A stretch of DNA of 64,000 nt from Massilia sp. H6 (GCF_024802625.1 NZ_CP103371.1:3596001-3660000); one strand, 5' to 3'; positions 8,294-17,655 are shown, counted from the stretch's first letter. Numbers and translations: made by a program. The notes: generated by a model from the letters alone, not told the origin.

Positions 8294-9610
8294 CTAGCCG
8301 GGATCGCCGGGCTTTTCTGGCGCCGCTTGCGTATCGTGCGCGGCATGGCGGAAATCGGTTGCGCAAGGCCGTCCGGGCAGGTACAGGCTGGCGCGCGCGG
8401 GCGGCGCCTCGGCCAGCACCTGGCCGCGCCGGATCACGATCTTGCGCGCCGCGCGCAGGCGGATCGCCTCCACCGTGGACCCGGCGTCGAGCAGCACCAG
8501 GTCGGCGTGGCAGCCCGGCGCCAGGCCATAGCCCTCGAGGCCGAGGATGCGCGCCGGGGTCGCGCTCACCGCCAGGAAGCATTCGTGCATCGCCGCGCTG
8601 CCCGTCATCTGCGCCACGTGCAGGCCCATGTGCGCCACTTCGAGCATGTCGCCCGAGCCCATGCCGTACCACGGATCCAGTACGCAGTCGTGGCCGAAGG
8701 CGACGTCGACCCCGGCCGCGAGCAGTTCCGGCACCCGGGTCATGCCACGCCGCTTTGGATAGGTATCGTGGCGGCCCTGCAGCGTGATGTTAATCAGGGG
8801 ATTGGCGATCGCCGCCACGCCGCTCTCGGCGATCAGGGGCAGCAGCTTGCTCACATAATAGTTATCCATCGAGTGCATCGACGTCAGGTGCGAACCGGCC
8901 ACCCTGCCCTGCAGGCCGAGGCGATGGGTTTCGTAGGCCAGCGTTTCGATGTGGCGCGACAGCGGGTCGTCGGTCTCGTCGCAATGCATGTCCACCCGCA
9001 AACCCTGCTCGGCCGCGAATTCGCACAGCAGACGGATCGACTCCGCGCCCTGCGCCATGGTGCGTTCAAAATGCGGGATGCCTCCCACCACATCCACCCC
9101 CATCGCGATGGCGCGCCGAAGATTGGCGAACGCGCTGGCACTGCGCAAGAGGCCGTCCTGGGGGAAGGCGACCAGTTGCAGGTCGAGATAGGGGGCGACC
9201 AGACGCTTGACTTCCAGCAGCGCCTCGACCGCCAGCAGCCGGTCGTCGCAGATATCGACGTGGCTGCGAATCGCCAGCAGCCCGCGCGCCACCGCCCAGT
9301 CGCAATAATGCATGGCGCGCTCGATCAGCGCTTCTTGCGCCAGCAGCGGCTTGAGTTCACCCCACAGGCGGATGCCTTCGAGCAGGGTCCCGCTGCGGTT
9401 CACGCGCGGTAGTCCATGGCTGAGCACCGAATCCATGTGAAAGTGGGCGTCCACGAACGGCGGGGTGACCAGGTCGCCGCCGGCGTCGATCTCGCGCGCG
9501 CCCCGGGCCGCGAGACGCGTTTCGACGGCGGCGATCCGGCCGCCGTCGATGCCGATGTCGATGCCGCGGCGGCCGTCGGGCAGGGTGGCGTTGCGAATCA
9601 CGAGATCCAT
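8294..9610 (-). CDS. CodA-like deaminase, predicted 5-methylcytosine deaminase
   Basis: Amidohydrolase of 438 residues. The start at 9610 follows AAGGAGCC. Active-site residues line up with E. coli CodA at a constant offset of five: metal ligands His56 and His58 (DAHFH), His209, Glu212 (HCDET), His241 (SHLTS) and Asp308 (GHDCV), plus Gln151. The exception is Cys309, which replaces CodA Asp314. In characterised CodA homologues, loss of that aspartate marks enzymes that deaminate 5-methylcytosine to thymine. The protein is probably cytosolic and would serve pyrimidine base salvage. There is no cytosine permease (codB) nearby, and the gene seems monocistronic. Isoguanine or another aminopyrimidine remains possible as substrate. 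Confidence 0.85.
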   Translation of the reverse strand: MDLVIRNATLPDGRRGIDIGIDGGRIAAVETRLAARGAREIDAGGDLVTPPFVDAHFHMDSVLSHGLPRVNRSGTLLEGIRLWGELKPLLAQEALIERAMHYCDWAVARGLLAIRSHVDICDDRLLAVEALLEVKRLVAPYLDLQLVAFPQDGLLRSASAFANLRRAIAMGVDVVGGIPHFERTMAQGAESIRLLCEFAAEQGLRVDMHCDETDDPLSRHIETLAYETHRLGLQGRVAGSHLTSMHSMDNYYVSKLLPLIAESGVAAIANPLINITLQGRHDTYPKRRGMTRVPELLAAGVDVAFGHDCVLDPWYGMGSGDMLEVAHMGLHVAQMTGSAAMHECFLAVSATPARILGLEGYGLAPGCHADLVLLDAGSTVEAIRLRAARKIVIRRGQVLAEAPPARASLYLPGRPCATDFRHAAHDTQAAPEKPGDPG

Positions 9611-9844
9611 GCGGGCTCCTTGTCTTGGTCGGCTTATTGTAGCGGCTGCTGGCAAGGCGCAGGCGCCCCGACCACCCGGCGCGCCGGACGGTCCTGCTAT
9701 GCCAGCCGCATCGTTTATGCTGCACCGCAATATTTCTTATCAAGAACAGAGTGTGAGCAGGACAAGTTTCCCTTTGCAAGCAAAGGCATTCATGGATACA
9801 CTAGCCGATATTGCAGCGCGCCATAAATGACTAAAGGAAACACT

Positions 9845-10513
9845 ATGACTTCACTTGCAGAGCAGTTTTTCGCAGCAGCAGCAGGCAAGACCGCGTTCCC
9901 GATGCCGTTTGCGCCAGCGCCCGGGGGGCAGATTCCCGCCCCGTTGCGCACCCAGGTCGATTTGCTGCAATCCTTCACCAGCCAGGCTTTCGACAGCGCC
10001 AGCCGCGTCCTGGCCCTGAACCTGGCCACCTCGCGGGCGTCGGTGGAATGCGCCACCCGTGCCGCGCAGTCGCTGCTCGCCTCGCGCGATCCGCGCGACT
10101 TCCTGACCCTGGGCGGCGCTGCCGAAGAACAGATGCATAGCCTGATGAGCTATAGCCGTGAACTGATGCGCATTGCGGGGGGTGTGCAGCCGGATGCCGC
10201 GGGCTTGGCGGCAACGGCGGCAGACACCGCCCATGCGGCCAGCCCGGCGTCGGACGGCGAAACCGAACTGGTGGTGGTGGCGCATTCTGGCCAAGAACAG
10301 CAACAGCAACAGCAGCGCGTAGCCGAGCAGCCGGCAAGCCAGTCCGAGCCGGTGCCCGTCGCCGAACAGACCGAGATCGTGATGGCCGCCGGCCAGGGCG
10401 AGCCGCAGGCCGGCGTCGCCCCGCATCCTGCCAGCGCGCCGGTGCCGGCCGCCGAGGCCACGGTCCAGGTGCCGAAAATGGCGCGGCCATCGTCGTCCAG
10501 GCGCCGCAAGTAA
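9845..10513 (+). CDS. Phasin family protein (polyhydroxyalkanoate granule)
   Basis: Protein of 222 residues. The start at 9845 follows AAAGGAAAC; an in-frame ATG at 9827 would overlap that site. Residues about 30-110 form the amphipathic helical phasin_2 region (VDLLQSFTSQAFDSASRVLA, then EQMHSLMSYSRELMRIAGG). The C-terminal half is low complexity, rich in Ala, Pro and Glu, with a six-glutamine run. Phasins coat polyhydroxyalkanoate granules and control their number and size. The gene stands alone, with 133 bp to the ABC exporter downstream. Confidence 0.85.
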   Translation: MTSLAEQFFAAAAGKTAFPMPFAPAPGGQIPAPLRTQVDLLQSFTSQAFDSASRVLALNLATSRASVECATRAAQSLLASRDPRDFLTLGGAAEEQMHSLMSYSRELMRIAGGVQPDAAGLAATAADTAHAASPASDGETELVVVAHSGQEQQQQQQRVAEQPASQSEPVPVAEQTEIVMAAGQGEPQAGVAPHPASAPVPAAEATVQVPKMARPSSSRRRK

Positions 10514-10646
10514 GCCACCTGAAGCGGGGGGCGGGCGCTACGCTTGACAGGCAAAGCGACTACACTAGCGGGCTTCGGCCCGCTTTGTCGTTCTTCGGCC
10601 ACATCGTTGGCCACCTCGTCGGGCACTTCATTTTCAAGGAAACTGC

Positions 10647-12413
10647 ATGAGTCTTGCACGGCTGATCGGCGGATTCGTCCGCCGGCATTGGCATGCCTAT
10701 GTCTCGTCGGCCTTCATGCTGGCCGGTGTGTCAGTCTGCACGGTCTTGATACCGCGCCAGGTGGGCGCGCTGATCGACGGCCTGGCCGCGCACCGGCTCG
10801 ACCAGCACGGGCTGCTGGTGGGGCTGGGCCAGCTGCTCGGACTGGGCCTGGCTATCTATGTGCTGCGCGTAGGCTGGCGCATCCGCCTGTATTCGGCCGC
10901 CTATCATCTTGGGGTCGAACTGCGCACCCGCCTGTATGCGCGCCTGGCGGCGCAGGGTCCGGCCTTCTACGGGCGCCAGCGCACCGGCGACCTGATGGCG
11001 CTGGCCACCAACGATATCGATGCCATCGAAATGGCCGCCGGCGAAGCCATGCTGGCCGGTTTCGACGGCACCCTCACCTTGTTGATGGTGCTCGGCATCA
11101 TGACACTCGGCGTCGACTGGCGCCTGGCCAGCATCGCCCTGCTGCCCTTTCCGCTGATGGCGCTGGCGTTCTGGCGCATCTCGTCGCATATCCACCAGGC
11201 CGAAGGCGATGCGCTCAAGCGCTTTTCTGCGTTGAACGACCAGGTGCAGGAGTCGCTCACCGGCGTGCGTACGCTGCGCGCGCTTGGCCTCGAAGAGCGT
11301 AGCGCCGCCCAGTTCAGCGAGCTGGCGGGCAAGGCCGCGGACGCGAGCCTGGCCGCGCAGCGCTGGGAGGCGGCCTACGAGCCGGCGGTCGGCCTGACCC
11401 TGACCGCCGCTACCGGGCTGACGCTGGGCCTGGGCGGCTACCTGGTCTGGAACAACCAGTTGAGCGTCGGCGCGCTGACCAGCTTTTCGATGTACCTGGG
11501 CCAGCTGATCTGGCCGATGTTCGCGGCCGGCTGGGTGCTGTCGCTGATCGAGCGCGGACGCGCGGGCCTGGCCCGGCTGCAGCCGCTGCTGGACGCGCCG
11601 CTCACGGTCGACGACAACGGCACGCTGGAGCAGGTCGGGCATGGCCCCCTGGTCGTCGACGGCGTCACTTTCGCCTACGGCGACGCCGAGCGCCCGGCCC
11701 TGAGCGAGGTCTGCGTAACCGTGCAGCCGGGCCAGACCCTGGGCCTGGTCGGCCCGACCGGTGCCGGCAAGTCGACGCTACTGCGGGTCTTGCTGCGCCA
11801 GGCGACGCCACAGCAAGGCAGCGTCACCTGGGCCGGCCATCGGCTCGAAGACTACCGCCTGGACGCGCTGCGCGCGGCCATGAGCTGGGTGCCGCAAGAG
11901 TCCTTCCTGTTCTCGGCCACCATCGCGCAGAATATCGCCCTGGCGCGCCCGGATGCCGCGCGCGCCGAGGTTGAAGAAGCGGCGCGCATGGCCTCGATCC
12001 ACGACGATATCCTGCGCTTCCCGCAGGGCTACGACACGCCGGTGGGCGAAAAAGGCATCACGCTCTCGGGTGGCCAGCGCCAGCGGGTGGCGATCGCCCG
12101 CGCGCTGCTGGCAGACAGTTCGCTGCTGCTGCTCGACGATGCGCTGTCGGCGGTGGACACCGGCACCGAAACGCGCATCCTCGCGCACCTGGCCGAGCTG
12201 CGCGCGAGAATGCGCTCAACACCGGGGCCCGCGCGCGCCGCCATCATCGCCAGCCACCGCCTGTCGAGCGTGGCCGCGGCCGACCATATCGTGGTGCTCA
12301 AGGACGGCCGCATCCACGAGGCGGGCACCCACGACCAATTGCTGCTGCACGACGGCTGGTACGCCAGCCAGTGGCGCTATCAACAACTGGAGGCCAGCAT
12401 CGATGCGCAATGA
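10647..12413 (+). CDS. ABC exporter half-transporter, MdlA/SmdA-like subunit
   Basis: 588 residues: six membrane helices (about 20-300), then an ATPase domain. The Walker A is GPTGAGKST and the signature LSGGQRQR. The Walker B is LLLLDDALSAVD, with aspartate in place of the catalytic glutamate. One such degenerate site is normal in one subunit of heterodimeric exporters, and MdlA shows the same change. The next gene supplies the canonical partner and overlaps this one by 11 bp. The start follows AAGGAAACTGC. Likely a multidrug-type inner-membrane exporter; substrate unknown. Confidence 0.9.
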   Translation: MSLARLIGGFVRRHWHAYVSSAFMLAGVSVCTVLIPRQVGALIDGLAAHRLDQHGLLVGLGQLLGLGLAIYVLRVGWRIRLYSAAYHLGVELRTRLYARLAAQGPAFYGRQRTGDLMALATNDIDAIEMAAGEAMLAGFDGTLTLLMVLGIMTLGVDWRLASIALLPFPLMALAFWRISSHIHQAEGDALKRFSALNDQVQESLTGVRTLRALGLEERSAAQFSELAGKAADASLAAQRWEAAYEPAVGLTLTAATGLTLGLGGYLVWNNQLSVGALTSFSMYLGQLIWPMFAAGWVLSLIERGRAGLARLQPLLDAPLTVDDNGTLEQVGHGPLVVDGVTFAYGDAERPALSEVCVTVQPGQTLGLVGPTGAGKSTLLRVLLRQATPQQGSVTWAGHRLEDYRLDALRAAMSWVPQESFLFSATIAQNIALARPDAARAEVEEAARMASIHDDILRFPQGYDTPVGEKGITLSGGQRQRVAIARALLADSSLLLLDDALSAVDTGTETRILAHLAELRARMRSTPGPARAAIIASHRLSSVAAADHIVVLKDGRIHEAGTHDQLLLHDGWYASQWRYQQLEASIDAQ

Positions 12414-14211
12414 CACCGACGCTGCGGCCGGGGACGACCCGTCGGCCGCCACCATGAAAGACCAGGCCAGGCACGCCGCGCGCCTGCTGCGCCGCGCCGC
12501 CCACCCCGACCGCCTTCACCTGTACTGGGCCACGCTGTGGCTGGTGCTGGCCGCGGGCCTGGAAGTCATTGGGCCGCTGCTGGGCAAGATGCTGATCGAC
12601 GACCACCTGTTGACGCGCAACCTGGACTGGAACCGCATCTGGCTGCTGCTCGGGGGCCTGGTACTCACCGGCTGGACCGCCTCGTGGATCCGCTACCTGC
12701 AGCTGATCCGCCTGTCGGGCCTGGCGATGCGCTCGGTGCGGCGCCTGCGCGAATGGGTCTATGGCCACGTGCTGCGCCTGCCGATGCGCTTTTTCGACCA
12801 TGCCATCACCGGCCAGCTGGTCAGCCGGGTCACCAACGACACCGAAGCGGTCAAGACGCTCTACATCCAGGTTCTGTTCGTGATGCTCGATTCAAGCATC
12901 GTGCTGGTCGGCACACTGGCGGCAATGGCCTGGCTCGACTGGCGCCTGATGCTGGTGGTGCTGGCGCTGGTGCCGGCGGTGGTCGGCATCGTCTGGCTCT
13001 ACCAGCGCCTGTCGGCGCCGGCGGTAACGCGCGCGCGCGCCCTGCGCAGCGACATCAACGGCCAGATGGCCGAGTCGATCGGCGGCATGAGCGTGCTCCA
13101 GGCCAGCAATGCGCAGCAGCGTTTCGGCGCGCGCTTCCTGGCCACCAACCGGGCGCACCGGCGCGCGCGCCTGGCCGAACTCAAGGCCAATGCGTTTTTG
13201 CTGCGTCCGGCGCTGGATTTGCTCAACGTGGTGCTGCTCACCGTCGTGATCTACGGCTTCGGCCGGCGCGAAATGAACGCCATCGAGGTCGGGGTGCTGT
13301 ACGCGTTTATCACCTATATCGCGCGGGTGGTCGAGCCGCTGATCCAGATCACCATGCAGTTCAGCGGCCTGCAGCAGGCAGTGGTCGCGACCGCGCGCGT
13401 CGAGGCCCTCATGAATGAGGCCGGCGCCGCCGAACATGCGCTGGGGCGCATCGGCAACGATGCCGCGTTCGACGCGCAGGCTCCAGCGGTGCGGGTAAGC
13501 GGCCTGGACTTCGGCTACTCCGAGGGCCAGCGCGTGCTGCACGACCTGTCGCTGGACGTGCCGCAGGGCGCGTTCTTCGGCATCGTCGGCCATACCGGCA
13601 GCGGCAAGTCGACCTTGCTCTCGCTGCTGCTGCGCTACTACACCGCCGACCGGGGTAGCATCGAGATCGGCGGCCTGAACCTGGCCTCGATCGGCAACCA
13701 GCGCTTTCGCAACGAGGTGGGCCTGGTGCCGCAAGATCCCTTCATCCTGGCCGCCACCGCACGCGAAAACATCGACATGGGGCGCGGCCTGGCGCAGGCA
13801 GACATCGAGGCGGCGGCGCGCGCGGCGCATGCGCACGGCTTCATTTCGATGCTGGAACAGGGTTACGAGACCCAATTGGGCGAAGGCGGCTCGCGCCTGT
13901 CGTCCGGCCAGAAGCAGCTGGTCGCGGTGGCCCGCGCGCTGGCTGGCCGGCCGCGCATTCTACTGCTGGACGAAGCCACCTCGCGCATCGACAGCGCCAC
14001 CGAACAAATCGTGCAGGAAGCACTGGAAGAACTGCGCGGCACGGTGACCATCATCGCGATCGCGCACCGCCTGTCGACCATCCGCGCAGCCGACCGTATC
14101 ATCGTGCTCAACCACGGGCGCATCACCGAGCAAGGATCGCACGAGGCCCTGATGCGAATCGAGGGCGGGCTGTACCAGCGTCTGTATCTGCTGCAGCAGA
14201 TCGCGGTGTAG
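12403..14211 (+). CDS. ABC exporter half-transporter, MdlB/SmdB-like subunit
   Basis: 602 residues: a transmembrane domain, then an ATPase with Walker A GHTGSGKST, signature LSSGQKQL (close to the MdlB form) and a canonical Walker B ILLLDEATSRID with the catalytic Glu. The start at 12403 lies inside the preceding gene and follows CTGGAGG; the open frame extends much further upstream but that part is a shadow of the partner gene. Together the two form an asymmetric heterodimer with one active and one degenerate ATP site. Substrate is unknown. Confidence 0.9.
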   Translation: MRNDTDAAAGDDPSAATMKDQARHAARLLRRAAHPDRLHLYWATLWLVLAAGLEVIGPLLGKMLIDDHLLTRNLDWNRIWLLLGGLVLTGWTASWIRYLQLIRLSGLAMRSVRRLREWVYGHVLRLPMRFFDHAITGQLVSRVTNDTEAVKTLYIQVLFVMLDSSIVLVGTLAAMAWLDWRLMLVVLALVPAVVGIVWLYQRLSAPAVTRARALRSDINGQMAESIGGMSVLQASNAQQRFGARFLATNRAHRRARLAELKANAFLLRPALDLLNVVLLTVVIYGFGRREMNAIEVGVLYAFITYIARVVEPLIQITMQFSGLQQAVVATARVEALMNEAGAAEHALGRIGNDAAFDAQAPAVRVSGLDFGYSEGQRVLHDLSLDVPQGAFFGIVGHTGSGKSTLLSLLLRYYTADRGSIEIGGLNLASIGNQRFRNEVGLVPQDPFILAATARENIDMGRGLAQADIEAAARAAHAHGFISMLEQGYETQLGEGGSRLSSGQKQLVAVARALAGRPRILLLDEATSRIDSATEQIVQEALEELRGTVTIIAIAHRLSTIRAADRIIVLNHGRITEQGSHEALMRIEGGLYQRLYLLQQIAV

Positions 14212-14232
14212 CGATTATGGATATTGGCAGGA

Positions 14233-14991
14233 TTAGCCACGGCTCCAGTTGAAGCACCCTGCCGGCACACCGGCGCCGCTTACCAACAGGGCGCCATGGC
14301 GGTAGAAGTCCCAGCGCCGCTGCGCGGGCACCGCCACCACCACCACAGCCATGGCGCGGTCGCTCCAGACCAGGCGCGCATCGAGGGCGTCGAGCGCGGC
14401 GAAGACCTGGCGCGGGCCGGCGCCGGGCGCGAACACCACCGTGGCCAGGCCGGTCTGCGCCGGCGGCAGCAGGGCCCAGGCGCCGGCGCCTGAGGTGACG
14501 GCGGCCAGCACCAGCATGGCGGCCGCGCCGTTGAGCCCCCCGCCTGCGCCCTTGCGCAGCAGGCGCAGCCCGAGTGCCAATGGCAAAATCCCGAACCCGG
14601 CCAGCCATAGCAGGTCCCATAGCAGCGGATTGGCGCTGTCGATGCGGATACGGTGGATCTGCAGCAGCCAGTGCGACAGCACCGTATCGGCGATGTGCCA
14701 GGCACCGAATCCGACCAGCAACGCCCCCAGCAGCGGCCATCCCGGGATACTGGCCGCAGCGCGTTGGTGCTGCTGCCACCACAAGCCGGCCAGTGCGGCC
14801 AGTGCGATCACATACATCAGCGCGTGGAAATAGCCGTCCCACAGAACCTGCAGGCGCAGGTCGTCCATGCCCGCTACCTGGCTCAGCAGATGATGCCACT
14901 GGAGGATCTGGTGCAGCAAGATACCGTCGAAGAAGCCGCCCAGCGCGAACCCCAGCGCAACGGCCCAGCGGACCCACGATGCTTTCCACAT
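14233..14991 (-). CDS. DUF2243 integral membrane protein
   Basis: Protein of 252 residues with several membrane helices. The N-terminal ALGFALGGFFDGILLHQILQ followed by WHHLLS is the hallmark of DUF2243. Pairs of histidines (HQILQWHHL, GYFHALMY, WHIADTVLSHW) lie in or near helices and could bind a metal or haem. The unusual C-terminal extension, from about residue 160, is Ala/Gly-rich and ends in NWSRG. The start at 14991 follows CGAGG. It is the last gene behind an ABC transporter operon, 83 bp after the permease. DUF2243 has no known function. The gene converges on the ABC exporter with a 21-bp gap. Confidence 0.8.
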   Translation of the reverse strand: MWKASWVRWAVALGFALGGFFDGILLHQILQWHHLLSQVAGMDDLRLQVLWDGYFHALMYVIALAALAGLWWQQHQRAAASIPGWPLLGALLVGFGAWHIADTVLSHWLLQIHRIRIDSANPLLWDLLWLAGFGILPLALGLRLLRKGAGGGLNGAAAMLVLAAVTSGAGAWALLPPAQTGLATVVFAPGAGPRQVFAALDALDARLVWSDRAMAVVVVAVPAQRRWDFYRHGALLVSGAGVPAGCFNWSRG

Positions 14992-15074
14992 TGCACACAC
15001 CTCGCGTCGATGCAGGACCGCTCCAGTATAGCCAACCTGCCCCCTGCACCAGGCACGCTTGCCAGCGGCAACCG

Positions 15075-16637
15075 CTAGCGGCGGCTCCAGGCGATCCCGG
15101 CCGCCAGCGCCGCGAATCCTGCCGCAACGAAGCTTGCTGCGGACAGCAGGCTGGCGGCGCCGTGGAAGCCCACGATATCCATCATCGGCACCCCCGTGAC
15201 ATTGATCATGACGTAGAGCCCGAACAGGAACAGGCCAAGGAACAGCCGCGGCGTACGGCTCAGCTGGCCGAGCAGGGCCGCCACCGAGGCCAGGGCCACC
15301 ATGCCGGCAGCGGCGGCAAAGGCGCGCACCGGCTGGTCCATGCTCCAGCGCAGCACCAGCACGCCAATGAACAGCGCGCCGAGCAGCACCGATGCCGCCC
15401 ACTGGCGCACGAAGCGCTGGCCCGCGCCTCCGGGCAGCGCGCCGCTCAAGCCATCGCAGCCGGCACTGAGGTCGCGCGTGGTGCTCTCGCTGCTCAAGAT
15501 GCCCCAGTAGGCGAGCGCGCCGGCCAGTACGCCCGGCAGCAGCGCGCCGGGCAGCAGCGCCGCGCTCACGCTGCTGGCGGCGATGGCCAGGATCGCGCCG
15601 GGCGCCGTGGTCAAGACCAGGGCCAGCTCGGCCAGTACCTGCCCCGGGGCGCCCGGCGTGCGCGCGGCCAGCCGCATCAGCGGTTGCACCAGGCGCGCCA
15701 GCGGCCGCAGCCAGCCATTGAGCACGGCCAGTGGCGAACGGCGCCGACGCGCCCTGCCGGCCTTGACGCGGTCGGGCGAGAACCGGTGGAACAGCATGGC
15801 TGCCGCCAGCAACGGGGCCATTGCCAGCAGGCCAGTCAACAGGCGATTGGCGATGTGGGCGCCGCTCCATAGCCATTGCGGCAGCGCATGGGCCGGGAGC
15901 GCGGCATCGAAGGCGATGGCGCCGACGCCCACGTTGTCGGTGCCCAGCTGCAGCTGCATCACCTCCATGGTCAGGGCAAGGCCGGTGAAGTCGACGAGCG
16001 ACACGGCCGGGGGCGCAACGCCCTGCTCGACCATCGGGCCGAGCGACAGCATCGCCATCCAGAGCAGGAAATACAGGATGTCTCCGCCCTTGCCCATCAG
16101 CGGCGCCCAGCTGTCGCAGAGCACCGCGCAGCTGGCAGCGAACAGCACCATCGGCAGCAGCATCACGCAATAGGTTTGCAGGTAGACCAGAGGCTGGACC
16201 GGGCCTTCGCCGCGTAGCAGGTGCAGCAGAACCATGGTGAGCATGAACGCACCGAGCAGGATCGCCAGGCCGCCGACGGTTCCGAGCCAGCGGCTGGCCA
16301 CCAGCAGCAGGTTGCCCGCAGGGGTGGCGCCCACCACCGCGCCGATGCCGCAGCGCAGGTCTTCGCCGGTGCGCCCGCGTGCCAGGTAAAAGCCGGCCAG
16401 CGAGAACAGCAGGCCGGCGAGGCTGGCGCTGCCCAGCGCCAGCGCCGAGCTGGTGTACAGCACTCGCGCCCCGTCCACCACCAGCAAGGTACTGCCGCCC
16501 GCAGGGTCGGCAATCATGGCCCAGCTGATGGCGGCGATCGCCAGTACGGTAGCCAGGGTCGACAGGCGGCGCATGCGCAGCCGCACTTCGTTCGCCGCCA
16601 GCACGCCCACGGTGCGCAATGAGACATGCCGCATCAT
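15075..16637 (-). CDS. ABC-2 type transporter, multi-span permease
   Basis: Protein of 520 residues with about 11-12 hydrophobic segments. It starts MMRHVSLRTVGVLAANEVRL, typical of ABC-2 permeases, in which a short cytosolic stretch precedes helix 1 (VLAIAAISWAMIADPAGG). Its ATG overlaps the stop codon of the ATPase gene (16634-16637), which fixes the start and couples translation. The subunit works with the 289-residue ATPase to move an unknown substrate across the inner membrane. Length and lack of obvious duplication suggest two halves (about 1-260 and 330-520) that may be a fused pair. Confidence 0.85.
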   Translation of the reverse strand: MMRHVSLRTVGVLAANEVRLRMRRLSTLATVLAIAAISWAMIADPAGGSTLLVVDGARVLYTSSALALGSASLAGLLFSLAGFYLARGRTGEDLRCGIGAVVGATPAGNLLLVASRWLGTVGGLAILLGAFMLTMVLLHLLRGEGPVQPLVYLQTYCVMLLPMVLFAASCAVLCDSWAPLMGKGGDILYFLLWMAMLSLGPMVEQGVAPPAVSLVDFTGLALTMEVMQLQLGTDNVGVGAIAFDAALPAHALPQWLWSGAHIANRLLTGLLAMAPLLAAAMLFHRFSPDRVKAGRARRRRSPLAVLNGWLRPLARLVQPLMRLAARTPGAPGQVLAELALVLTTAPGAILAIAASSVSAALLPGALLPGVLAGALAYWGILSSESTTRDLSAGCDGLSGALPGGAGQRFVRQWAASVLLGALFIGVLVLRWSMDQPVRAFAAAAGMVALASVAALLGQLSRTPRLFLGLFLFGLYVMINVTGVPMMDIVGFHGAASLLSAASFVAAGFAALAAGIAWSRR

Positions 16638-17503
16638 GCGGCCTGCGCCTGCAGCGCATAGCGCTGCGCCATCAGCGCTTCTTCCAGGCTCGGCTCGGCC
16701 TCGCAAGCGCCAAGGCAGGGCAGTTCCGGGTGGGCGATGCGCAGCGCCACACGCTCTCCCTGGCGCTGCGCCTGCAGCACATGGACGCGCTCGCGCAGCG
16801 CCGCGTAGTCGTGCTCGGCGACCTTGACCGTCCAGATCTGGCCACGGGCGCGCTGCAGGATCGCCGCTGGCGTCTCATGCGCCACCAGCCGGCCGGCGCG
16901 CATGACCACCAGTTCGGTCGCGATGCTCTCCACGTCCGACACGATATGGGTGGACAGCAGCACCAGCTTGCCCTGGCCCAGCTCGGCCAGCAGGTTGCGA
17001 AAGCGCAGCCGCTCTTCCGGATCGAGGCCGGCGGTGGGCTCGTCCACCACGAGGATGTCAGGATCGTTCAGCAGGGCCTGGGCAATCCCGAGCCGGCGCT
17101 TCATGCCGCCCGAGAACGATGCGGCGGCCCGGTGGGACTGGTCGTGCAGGTTCACCAGTTCGAGCAGGTGGCGAATGCGGGCACTGTCGCGTACCCCCTT
17201 GAGCGCGGCGAAATACTGCATGAATTCGAGTGCGCTCAGGTTCGGGTAGACGCCGAAATCCTGCGGCAGGTAGCCCAGCCGGTGCCGGATCGTCTCGGGC
17301 TTGCGGGCGATATCGACCCCGTCGAACAGGATCTGGCCGCTGGTGGGACGGGTCAGCGTGGCAATCATCTGCATCAGGGTCGACTTGCCGGCGCCGTTGT
17401 GGCCGATCAGGCCGGCAACGCCGTGCCCGAGGCTGAGCGTGACGTCCTGCACTGCCCTGACTTGTTTGCCAAAATGCTTGGTGACGCCGCGCAGTTCAAG
17501 CAT
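16634..17503 (-). CDS. ABC transporter ATP-binding protein (ABC-2 type)
   Basis: Protein of 289 residues. Walker A is GHNGAGKST (about 35-43), Q-loop YLPQDFG, signature FSGGMKRR, Walker B ILVVDEPTAGLDPEER, and switch histidine STHIVSDVE. The C-terminal 70 residues are the small regulatory tail usual in ABC-2 ATPases. The start follows a near-perfect AAGGAGATACGC. It is first in an operon with the permease (overlapping) and DUF2243. A 17-bp palindrome immediately upstream suggests autoregulation or repression. Substrate unknown. Confidence 0.92.
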   Translation of the reverse strand: MLELRGVTKHFGKQVRAVQDVTLSLGHGVAGLIGHNGAGKSTLMQMIATLTRPTSGQILFDGVDIARKPETIRHRLGYLPQDFGVYPNLSALEFMQYFAALKGVRDSARIRHLLELVNLHDQSHRAAASFSGGMKRRLGIAQALLNDPDILVVDEPTAGLDPEERLRFRNLLAELGQGKLVLLSTHIVSDVESIATELVVMRAGRLVAHETPAAILQRARGQIWTVKVAEHDYAALRERVHVLQAQRQGERVALRIAHPELPCLGACEAEPSLEEALMAQRYALQAQAA

Positions 17504-17521
17504 GCGTATCTCCTTGTTGGA

Positions 17522-17538
17522 ATAGTTGGCTCAACTAT
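17522..17538. promoter_or_regulatory. Palindrome upstream of the ABC-2 operon
   Basis: ATAGTTG-GCT-CAACTAT is a perfect inverted repeat 18 bp upstream of the ATPase start codon, in the transcribed or promoter region. It is a plausible repressor operator; no GntR-type regulator gene is adjacent. Confidence 0.5.
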
Positions 17539-17655
17539 AAGAAAATGTCGCAGCGGTGAACAGAAATTTGCGACAGGCCGTCGAAACGGCGTCACGGGCG
17601 TCAGATGAGTGGTCCGGACCCGGCCTGCGTGGTGCTGTCAGCGCCTATTTGTATG

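Noticed and set aside
10544..10566. TTGACA followed by TACACT as a promoter for the ABC exporter
   Set aside because: The spacing is only 11 bp, too short for a sigma-70 promoter.
14233..16659. Minus-strand ORF of 808 residues over the ABC permease and DUF2243
   Set aside because: Its upstream part is a frame shadow of the permease. Only the last 252 residues (from 14991) match DUF2243.
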